Origin: Ooceraea biroi | Taxonomy: Eukaryota; Arthropoda; Insecta; Hymenoptera; Formicidae | Reading direction: 5' to 3' | Assembly (NCBI RefSeq): GCF_003672135.1 | Contig: NC_039512.1 | Span: 15,082,874-15,146,873 of the forward strand | Length of the DNA: 64,000 bases | Shown: positions 48,823-60,800 of the stretch, one piece after another | How the letters are laid out: the number at the start of each line of letters is the position of its first letter | How positions within the stretch are numbered: the stretch's first letter is position 1 | The notes under the pieces: model-generated | Told to the model about the DNA's origin: nothing | Seen by the model: only the letters and a program-made list of their open reading frames with translations | Database searches by the model: none | Program-made: the position numbers and the translations under genes

Positions 48823-51800
48823 TCACACGTGACCCTCAGGCAAGTCGACGGGGCCCCGAAGAGCTACCTCCTCGGCGTGTGTCGCGGCTGGGAGTTTTCT
48901 GAAATGCAAAGTAATATATTAATATATTAACGTTACTTTTAATATTTTATTATTATGTTTATTATTATATTTATTATTATGTATTATTTTTCAGGATCTG
49001 TTATCTCACGTGGCTCGACAAAAATGACAAAAGTAGTCTGTGTCTCGCATTTTCTCGGTGTAATTTTGTAAAATTCGTAATGAAATTTGTATGCATAAAT
49101 ATAAGCGATAAGTTAGCCGTCTGCATCGATAGTATCGATATTTCGAGATCCGCCATATTGTCCTTCGATAATTTCAAATTCGCGGTCAGTTACCGGACCG
49201 GATGCAAAGAGCAATTGAGCTGCTCCGTGTTCTCGCGCTCGTTATCGCCGAAAGATGGATTTCGCGAGCGCAGAATCGTCTTGGAAGTCTCACAAAGTGT
49301 TCATTGTAAGGTAAGTATCGTATGCCATCGTTATTAGAAATCGATGTCACGATTTTGGAACGATCGCATCTCAATATCGCGACGTCTCTTCGCGAATCTC
49401 TCGCGTCGCTATTGTTTCATCGAAGAGTGGCTTGCACCGACTTGAACATTGCAACGGTTCGTCATAACCCTTCCGAAATACTTCGAAATACTCCGCGAAA
49501 CGCTATATTGTGTGTTAACTTCCGAATTTGCGATCAGTAATGAAAAGCATCGCGGTGCCGTCGTCATTCACGTATCTTTCCGCATTTTTCGCGAGTTTTG
49601 CCATCCGAGGTCGAAAATACCGCGCGCGAAGGAGTCTCGCGACGCGTCTCGCGACGAACGTCAACCATTCGACATAAACGTCGCGTAATGTCGATCATTA
49701 TTGTGCACCCCGGCATTCTTGTTTCAGTGTTTTGGTGACTATTCTATCTTCCTGCCCCGGAAATTGATGAAGGACTCTTCTTCGAACGTTTCACGACGCC
49801 AATCTCCCGCCAAAGTACAACGAAAGCCCGTCGCGTCGTTGGGTAAGTGCGTATTGTGGTTTTACAAGTAATTGGGTTGTAATATTATCTAATTTGCAAC
49901 CTCGTTACGAAAGATAATAATTTTATATCTTCGAAATGGAATGAAATTTTGCACTTGCAAACACGCGCGTGCGTGAAGTAAATGTATAATTTTGTAATAT
50001 AATATTATTATATAATCTGATACACGATGTGACGTGAGATTTGTGATAAAAACTGTTTCTCTTCGCAGAAATTTTTTTTATAAATAGAAGAAAAAACTTT
50101 ACATACATTATCTCACGAAAAAAGGCAACACGTTATTTTTATATATTTTAAAATTGAAGATACATCCTCCTGCAATTATTTTCATAAATCCTCATAAATT
50201 GTCATTCTATCTAATTAATCACGTCACTAATAATGATTATTGTTTTTTAATCAAATGATCGAAATCTATTAGATACGTCCAAGAATATACTCTCGCTCTC
50301 GGTTACCACGTCTCACGTAATCGATCTATATTTAGCAAATATTTCAATAGAGCGCATCTGATGAGTTCACTTACCTCTTTCTATACTGGAAGATGATATA
50401 AACGATGATCGCGTTGCCGACGAACAGCAAAGCAATTAGGACCGTTGGCAGCACGACGTCTGTAACATAATCCAGATTTGATTAGTATCGATTGGCTAAC
50501 GTGCTGTGTCATCGCGCTGATTCAATTTGGTCGTACACTTTGATCGCGCGCGTTCGGAACCTCTCGCATCAAGGAATTGCTGTCAGCATCGCAAACGTTA
50601 ATAAAATCATCGGTCGCCTGAGAACCGTGCCGGCAAAATAACAACTTGAACAGTTCGATGAAATATCTGCGCACATCTGCGGTTTATAAAACATTCGTAC
50701 AATCCGAACAATTTTTCATTTAAAATCTGACACGACACGACACGACAAAGTTAGAGCTGCTAGATTTATATTTTTCGATAACATGTTTTGATGATACGGG
50801 GACATGTTTCCCGATTGGAAAATGTTTATACCGATGCCCGGATAAATCCACGCTGTGATACGAATCAGATTTTTTTCGATTATCTTGATTATCACAACAC
50901 GTCGACAGTAAAACGCGTTCAGCTAGAGCTAGATGATAATAGTAAAAACAAAATTGTCGTTTCGTAATAAAATATTCGATTACATTTTCATAGGTTTTTT
51001 TTTATGAAGATAATATGCATATGTAACGCGCGTTATCGAATACATATTTAATACATATTTAATACATATTCAAACTTAATCATAATTTAATTCTGCAGTG
51101 GCAATAAAAAGCGTGATTTTGCATACGTGCAAAGATCCATGAAAATCAGATACGAGGAGCGTGTATTTCGATAAGGCACAAGATGCGTTGCTGATAACAA
51201 TGCAATCGCGCGGGCGGCTCATCATTAGCCTCGGATCTCACGTCATCTCTCTCTCTCTCTCTCTTGCTCTCGAACGTCGTCACCATACCGCGTGGCATAC
51301 TGAACTTTGGACGCTACGGCGAGTAACTGACCGCACGCGCGAAGTTTCTTTCAACTTGCACAGCCGCGCCTGTGCCGATTTATAATTCGACACTTTTGTC
51401 ACGTAGTTGTTAACTCGGTACGCTCGTATCTTATGCTAAATGCGAGACGCTGCGTTAATCGACTCGCAAGTAAATATTGTCCGCGAATAATATACTCGGT
51501 GTCGCGTCTATTTCTGGATCAGAGATCCCGGAATGCATTCTGCGATGTCGTAAAAGTGCTGCTGTAGATAATACTGTTTGACATATTTTTGACATTTTTA
51601 AAAGTACTGTTTGCCGAGTTTGATACTCGATCGATTCGGTTTTCTTGAGATATGCACGAGCGTTTGCAGAAGATTACTACTTGATATTTATGTTTGAGGA
51701 CAGTGTTTATAGCGTCAGTGCAAAAAGAAACATCTGAAGAAAGATTGACGTATAATATTGTGTAATGCAAACGTGAAAAAGATTATTAAATTGCGAATGC

Positions 51801-54800
51801 AATTTCCATTCTCGAAGCAAACAGGCTCGATGTTACATGTCCACGATTTGATATGGAATTTATTAAAAGAAATTGAATTGTTCAACAATCATTTAAATGA
51901 TTTTACTGCTGTGATTTTCTCAGCTTTTGCGTTACACGTTTCGCAACATGATTAAGAAATATGATTAGATACGAACAGCTGAGTTCGTTTACCGTCGCTA
52001 TCTATAATTCAAGGCTCGCCATTAAAAATTCGATAGCTCGAGGTGACAGAAACAATTATGTAACATGACATGTTAATTAACTTTTGTATATTCAAGTATC
52101 AATGATTATTTTATGTCTCGATATTAAATTCTCGGCAATTTAATTTTGACAATGGCAAATATGTACGACGAAATACATTTTATATTTCATAGTTTTGCTT
52201 ACGATTCAAAGCTACGACTGTTTTCTGCCTCTTGAAATTTCTCCTCTACTCTTCAAGTTGTGACAAACATCTTACGACAAACACGGAGTCATCGACTCCA
52301 AATCAAACAGAGAGCGTAATCGCGTTGCGTGCCAAACATAGCCAGATTCGCGATAAAATCGTACGAGCAACAACAGCAACGGTCACGAATTGTTTCACAA
52401 TTACGAAGAGCGCGTCTTATCGTGTCGCCGGACGTCGCTCAGACGCCAACTGGACTTCCTCAAGCAAGTCGAGTTCTTAAATAAACAATCCGGAAATCCG
52501 AAATCCATCCTGACGCGTTTTCATAACAGAAATAGACTTTGCACTCGCAATTAGGCAAAATTTCCTCTTCACTTTATCTTATCGTCGCTTGCACGGGAAA
52601 TTGCTCGTTTCCTAGCGAGATAATATTCACGACGATGTTGTTGATAATTCGAGTCTTTAAGTTGAGTATGTACATCTCGCCACGAGTAATGTCGATTCAA
52701 CAAAACGCGTCTTTAAAAGCTCATCCGTGGATGGAAAAATGCAAGACCAGCGTTTTCTTTGAAACGTGAGCTTCGTGAGTTTCGTGTGCCAAGCGTCTCA
52801 CTATATCTTCATTTCCTAATAACCAAAATTCTCGGATTTTATAATATCCTCTTTCTTTAATGGCGGGAATTATATTTCAACAAATGATAGCAGGAACGCC
52901 ATTCAAGTCTAACGAATTTCGTTCCGCTCATAGAAGCTAATCTAGAATCGCCACATAAAAATCATCTGAACGCGCACTCCGAGAACTCCATTTCACGTGC
53001 GGCAAGATCGTGCTTGCTCACGAATCACTCCCGATCAAATCGCGACACTCGCGATCGTTCACGATAACACGGGTGCGACCGATAACGCGAGCTTCAATCG
53101 GATCGATCGATCACCGTCAAGCGACAACGGATTGTCGGAATCGAGGAAACCGGAAACGCAATAAGAAAAATTGGTCGTTCAGTTCACTGACCTACGACGT
53201 AGTCCGCTTGCTTCATCATGGACGATTGCGCCGAATCCATAATGGGGTTGCTGCTGCTGCCACTCGCGACTGCGTCCTCGCCACGTCCTATTCTCACCCC
53301 CGCACCAAGGATATTGTCCCCGGACAAACTTGCCAGGTGGTGATGCTCGTTCTCAGTCTTCAGGATCACCGCTGATGTGGCTGTAAATATAGATATGATT
53401 TAACAATCGATCGCTCTAGTAGAGCAAGGTCGTCTACAGTCGCCTATGTCGTCTGGGGGTACGATGTGTCTGATATGAATTCTTCAAATTGTAATTTTTT
53501 GATGCGGGAGGAGGAACCTTTTCACGATAATTTAAGCTTTCGTTCTATTGTTGTGTGTTAATCTCGAATTATATCAACGTAGATAGGGTCTTCTGTAATC
53601 AAAATCTAGCGCGACGGTTTTGAGACGCGACGAAACAAATGTAGGTATCAAAATGCAATTAGAGCTTTCGAATAAATTCATTAATATATATACATGGCGT
53701 CCAAAAAGCATCAGTAATACGGAACATTGAAAGACAAGAATTGTAACATGAAAAAGTCGAAGCTGTAACATAGCTATATTGCATTAGTTTTGTTAATTAC
53801 TCAATTTATTCGAAAGTCTTACTCGAGGTTTGTTATTTTGTCAGCTCATCAAGTCTCAGAAACAACGTGCTATACACATATCCAATAAAAATGTGCAAAT
53901 TCTTCGATCTCTGACGTCTGTTCGCTATCCCCTTTATATAGACGTATTCCATTCGCGGTGAAGATAAAAGCGGCACGGTGTAATGAATTTAGCACTTTAT
54001 CGAGTAATATTCCGATACGGTGTTGAAATGTAAATTTCGTAATACGACCATAGTCACGGAGCGATCAATGTTGCCGATAGGTTCGGGATAATGTTGCACG
54101 CCCGACGTAATCCGGATACGCGCGACAGGGCAATAAACCCCCGGTGTATCGATGGTATTGGTGTATCGATGGTATCGCGGATTCTCGATGCAAGTATAAT
54201 CGCGCCGCTGAAAAGCCAGCAGCTCCGCGTATCGACCACGACGATCCACCCTGCGGTCAAGGGGAGGAATAAGCGAGCGATTGGCCTGCGTAAGGGTGCT
54301 CTATCAGCGGATCGATAGGGTTGCTGCCGACGATTTCTGAGAGGATGTCCGTGCACGTTGTCACCCTCGAGTCACCTTCGAGAATATCTTTGCGCGTTTT
54401 TTATTCTCCGCATATATTTCCGTCTCCGTCTGTGTTCGTTACCTAGCTACGGATTTATTCCGGGTTACTGAATGCAGTTATCCTGTTGTGATATCGAGCA
54501 TAAATGGGACAAATGTGTCCGTATACAATCCATGTGTGCCGTTTCTGATATCGGCGCAACTCGAAATGATATTTGATCTTTGTGCACGATAGAGCGCGCT
54601 GTATTATATTATAGAGTCGACAAAATAAAAAGAGATTTGATAACGAAGTAATACGGGAAATAATATTATCGAAAAATGTACGTTCTGGATAAAATAGTAT
54701 CGAACCTCTTGCAGAAAATAGCGAAAAATTACGATCGACGAAGTGAAACAATATTTTTGGTACTCGTATACAAAATAAGAAAATATAGATTCTAAAATAT

Positions 54801-57800
54801 AGATATAAAATATTCTAATTTAAAGATCAATTTGGAAACGAGAAATTACGCATTCTCTAACGTTCTCCAAGCGCTTGCAAACTCTGTTGCCCGAGAGACT
54901 TGTCAAGGCTTGCCAAGACTTGCCAAGGCTTGAGGCGAGGCCCAAACCCAATATTACTGAACGGAAACCGGGGAGAAACTCTAGCGGCTTCTCAATTGCA
55001 TGCACCTCAACGGGCTCGCAATTAGTCGCAACGTGCACTTACGTTTCATTAAGCCGTGTTTCGAACCGCGGAATCGCGGGTTCGATGAATCCCCGCAATG
55101 AATCCTCGCGAAGACGATGCCGCGGATACACATATCATGTACCGTTATATCTTGGCGATTCCGGAGCACGCTGCTTTTTCCTCTTCTCGATCTCTCGAGA
55201 GGCTGGTATCGGAAGATCGAGTCGACCCGCATCCGTCGTAAAACACGTTTACGACACGCGCGTTCGTTGTTAGCCCGGAGGGAGCGGGCGCTTTTTCTCT
55301 CCCTGCTGCCGACGTTAACGTTAACGTTAACGTCACCGCGTTACCGTTACCGTGAAACGCGAGTCGCGATTTATCCTCGTTCGCCGCGGCGACATGGCGA
55401 AATTGCACATGAAATTCTCGAGCTTCTGGCCTGCCCCGCAACGGAAAAATAACGCGCGCAAAATAGAGTGAGCTCCTCGAGCACTGTCGAAACCTTGCGC
55501 AAGTTATTTTCTCGATAAGAGCGACACGTAACGTATAAAATGTAATACGTGAGCAATATTAGGCGGATTGCATACAATTATACAACTCATTGCGACTCGC
55601 TTGTTGAGGGATTCTCCAAGGGGAAATTTCACTTGTTCATTTGGACAAGTTTGCGAGGGATGCCTAATGCTTGTTGTGCATTATTGAGGATTTAGTATGG
55701 TTTCTGGGAATCTTGTGTAACAAGTTCGGAATTCGCGAAATGGTTCATGCAACAGCAGATATTCATCAAACATTAATTACGTTATCTGGATTATCTGAAT
55801 TTTAACTATTCTAATTAATTATCTGGAATCTGGTTGATTCGGAATATTCGAAATTGGGTATACAAAAGAGAAAGAGAGGAGTTAAAAAGGAGGGATTTGT
55901 TGTTGAATTTTTTTCAACCCGGAATCGATTCGGTGCATTAACCGATTCTGCTGTTTTCTATTTTCATAAAATTTATCGGCGCGTTTACATTTCGTCGCGC
56001 CGCAAAAATTACCTCCGTGTGCAAATTCCGCGGACGAGCTTCAAATGTTTACCCCCCGACCTTTTCCACGATCAGGCGGCGCCATTGCGTTCATCAGCAT
56101 GCACAAAAACTGTAGCTCTCGATTTTCATTCAATTTCCGAGATATTTTCCGCTCAAGTCTCAATTTTTCCGAACTCGCGCGTGCGCGGGCAATGTGTTGA
56201 GCGCAAAGCGGACGATTCTAGTTGCGCTAATATTTACCGAGGCTCGATTGAATCCACCAGAATTCGTGCGATTTCTCGAGAATATCTGCCGGCAATACTC
56301 CTCCTTTGGAACTGATTTCCACTCGGCCAAGAAACGACGCTTTCTTCGGCTCAACGTCGCCACGCTACTCGCGAGCAAACGCTGTGCGATCATTATAAAT
56401 ACTCGCGCGTGTACTACAGTGTGTTCCGATATCACCGGATGGCCTCGTAACCGCAGCTTTCTTTCATTAACTCCGAGATAATGCTGCGGTGACAAAAACG
56501 GCCGGAGGAAACTGTCAGCTATCATCGTTTGCTGATTTCTAAGAGGATTGCTGTGGCGATCAAAGCTTCAATTGCGTAGCATATTGAAGTGGAATTCAAC
56601 TGTGCAACGCGCGGAAGAAACACAGCGAATAGATTAGAAATTTATTAGAATTTATTTTGATGATATTTAGTATTAATTTTTTAATTTTCCTAATTTGAAT
56701 ATCATCAAATAAAAATAGCGAATGGAATTTTTCTAGTATTTTGGAAATCCATTTGCTGTTTTTTTTTCTTGTGTGATCGATTAAGGAATAAATATCTTGC
56801 TTCTTTTCTTGAAGCTCAATTCTCGCGATAGTAACGCTTCTTATTTTTTGTCATCGATTTTGCGAGTTATTGCACATCGACAGCTTGCTGAAATTCAACC
56901 GAAAAGGAAGGACAGCTGGTGATTCGGGAACACCCGGTGCATTTGCGTATTTGTCCAAGCAGAAGTGAACGCTTGAATTCCGGAGTAATTATAACGCGAC
57001 CGGTGCGCCACGATAAGGGGAGATAATTTCGAGAACTCGCGAAACGCGAATGCAGCTGCAAAAATTTCCATCGCGCTCCTATAAATTCCACGAGTTTATC
57101 TGGTTATCTAGAAAAGCCCGAAAATATCTTGCGCTAATCTCGAATATCTCGCGTCTTCGCGAAATACGAATTTTTTCCTTTATCTCTACAGCCTTGTTAT
57201 TTCAGGGTTTGTGGTTAAATGCATTACGTAATTGAATATTAAATAATGGCCGCTCCGTCGAAACCTCGTGACCCAATTAATTCACCCACTAAATAATCCG
57301 CTAAGGCAGTTACGTGTATACGTATGTGTATGTGTGTGTGGTGTATCGCGGTTTATGAAAATTTAATTACTCATGCAAAATTCACGAGAAAACCGCATCT
57401 TTTTCTCCATTATTGACGTTCCCTGCATGTTCTCTCATATTATCCCCAAACTTGATCTTTTTTAATAAGTTATAGCGGTCGCTTTTAATTAATGAAACTT
57501 CTTAACCGTTTTCTAGGAATACTCTTCACAATTAAAATACGGATTATAATAAATAATGCATAATAAAATTTAAGCCATTTTGTTAAATCGTCTCGTTCGC
57601 CAACGTAATTTCAAAATTCTTTGCTGAGCGAATCGAGCGAAGCTGATTATTTAATAATGACTACGAAATGAAAAGTGGGCGCGGTTCAGTGCCTAACGAA
57701 ACCGAATTACCAATTCAGCGATTGTCGATTATTATTCCGTGATAAACGCATCTCCGTTGAAAGGTGAAATAGCTGTCACAATATTTTCGCATGCTTCGAA

Positions 57801-60800
57801 CGGGACTAGCCGACATTTGCTCTGATTATCTAAAAATTAGTCCCCTGTTGTCTTATAAAAAAAGCAGGACGCCCAATAATTTCACAAAAAAGAACTCAAA
57901 TTGAATCTCGTTACCTCGACTCGTGTAGCCCCGCGCTTGAACGGAAAAATGTGCAAGCAGATGCAATAAAACACACAAGCGTGATGAAAATCATCGAGAC
58001 TCTAATCGGCATAATTCGTTCGGAGCTATTTATACGCTCGCGAATGCAATTTACATTTACAATTTAAAGTACTCGTAGATAACACGCATCGTATCGCGAG
58101 ACCCGCGTTCAACCTTTCCGCTTTTTAAAATCTCATCATCCTTCTCATCGTCAGTCAGCGACGAAGATCGCATGGGTCACGTGATAATTGGCGCAATTAA
58201 TCGGCGCATCTCGCGTGTACGATTCCTCATTCAGTCGCGCCTGACATGTGCGAGCGAGCGGACGCGCACGAGACGACGGTATGATACCCCAGCGAGTAAT
58301 TTCCGTCGTACGATCGCAAAGAAAACGGAAGGAGAAAAAAGAAATGCAAGAATGAACGCGATAACTTGTAACGGGAGGTGAAAGGAGCAATCATCGTACG
58401 ATGCGCGTTATCGCGCCACCGAATGTGGGAAGATTTCGATGGCGCTGATTCAAGTCACGGGTCGTCGGATTATCGGTGCCCCATGGTGCCCCTACTTCCC
58501 CTGCCCCCTTGCACGATGTTTTTCTTCCACGAGCGGAGCACGCGCCGCTCACGAGTGCGATTTCTTTCGCTAAGCAGATCACGCGATAGTGAAATCATAA
58601 GATCGATAAAACTGTGTTTTAGGGATGATAATGAGATAATTATCTATATAAAAATTATATGATTATATAAAAAAAGATATGATGAACATCAAACGATAAA
58701 GAGATAATAAATTCTCGACAATGGAGATGGCAAGCTAGATATTATGTACTCTTGGAGCAATTATATTCCTCAACAAACGAGTAATAAGTAAGCTGCATAG
58801 TTATTCGTTTAACTTTTTGTGTGATCGCTTTGTGAGATCGCTCCGGCTGATTACGACATTAGATATTTTATGGTGTATTGAATATTAAATGTTAGATATC
58901 AGATATTAAATTTCTGCAACTGATGAATTTCTCTCTCGATTCCTTGTAGAACAAAATTCGCCAAAAGCAATCTTTTCGGAGAGCATTATGATTGATGCGG
59001 CGTATAAATTTCGTGCTCTGTAATAAACATGCGTTGCGTCATTTCCTGATCTCGGTTTTGTTTTCAAAAACTCCATCGCAAGTTTCGCAAACCAGTCAAG
59101 TAAATGTTACAAACAGATGCATACATCATGTTACCGGATTTTTAAATCTCTTTCACACGCGAATTCTAATTTCTACCTTTTTGTGGATGCGCACAAAGAG
59201 ATAAAATAATCTGCCTACATACTATTTAACGTGAATTAATTAATCGAAAGGATTTCCAAATAAATTTCCAGATGATAGTTTCTTATAATACATGATTGTA
59301 TACTCGGACATTAAATAAATATTACCGTCTTCCAGCGACGAGAGAGAAAGAGAGAGATTATAGTTTCTGAAACAACTAAAACTAAAGCTTTCCGTCGTGC
59401 TGCGAGCTATCTTTGCTCATCCTACAGTCGCCGCCAATTGTCGGCAGGCCCATAACGCGGTTAATCCCCGGCAAAATGGAGGGAGGATTAGCCAGACTTG
59501 CTTCTAATGCATTCCGAAATGATTTCGTGGAACGATTACGGAAGGAATTTATGCGTTAGAAATTTTCGACGTGAAGCTCACTGCGGCCTGCTTGGATTTC
59601 GCAATGCGCGATTGAAATACGCTTTCTCGAATAAACAATTCTCGAATTTATGCACATTCTTCTATCTATCGTGTCGATTTTATTTCATGGTCGTTTTGTT
59701 ATAGCGATTAGAATAATGAATGATACCGTTGTGCCGGAGTTTATATAATAGTGTGCGCGAAATATAGTATAATAAAATTAAATGTAATAATGTAATAAAT
59801 ACGCGTATAATGCAATGCAATGCAATGTAAAATAATATAATGAATGTGCACGACATTCATGAATATTCTAACGCATGTGACACAAACGCGTGAAATATTT
59901 ATGGAGAGCAAAGTGCGATGAAATTTTATACGACTGTTTGTAAATATCGACTAATTTATGCAAATATAAAAACAGCTACGTTTACCGTTCCGTTACAATA
60001 AGTATGCACGGGTACAACAATATCTAATAATATGTCACACGACACATCACGTGTGTCTTCTTCTTATTTAGATTAGCATCGCACGCCCGTGTGTTTATTC
60101 AGAAGCCTGTATTATCGCGATTATTCCGGCCAAAGTCCAAAGTCCGTCTTCGTTAAAAAAGCCGAGCGATTTCCACGCCAGCGTCGCTGGTAGAATTACG
60201 TCATGATCCTTCCTTGGAAGGTATTAATTTTAGAACGAGCAGCGAGGAACTCCCTCAAGAACGGAAATCTCGTTCGATCGTGTGCCCGAAGTTGGATACT
60301 TCTTGCACGGCGGCTCTTCTGACGCAAACCATAGGAAAAACCGTACAGTCCATCATGAAAGTAAGATAAAACCGGAAAAGCTGGGGAAATAAAAATGAAA
60401 ACGATTTTTGTAGTCAATGTTAAAGCGGAAAGAACTTCGGAAAATCTCTTTGGCAGATTGGTTGAACGAAATTCGTTTACGTAAAGCTAATAATCGTTGT
60501 CGATGTCTAGGAGACAGAGTGGATTGATAATTTAAGGATATCGATAATCGATCTGGGTGCGCGGGAGTGCAGGAAAGGAGAGGAGGAGAGATCAGCGAGC
60601 AAATTTCTTGCTTGGAAAAAATTAATGTGGTTTGAGGAGAAGAAATATAAAGAGATAATTAAACGGACACAAATTACAGTCCGCGAACGGAGGGATTATG
60701 AAATTGTAGCGCGGATGATGCAATCGTGAGATGCCCGCGTCACGTGATTTACGGTGCTCATGGGGCTCGAATTACGGGAGGAACACGCTGCACAAATCCA

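Noticed and set aside
55076..55095. GGGTTCGATGAATCC, resembling a tRNA T-loop
   Set aside because: Upstream sequence does not form acceptor, D or anticodon stems.
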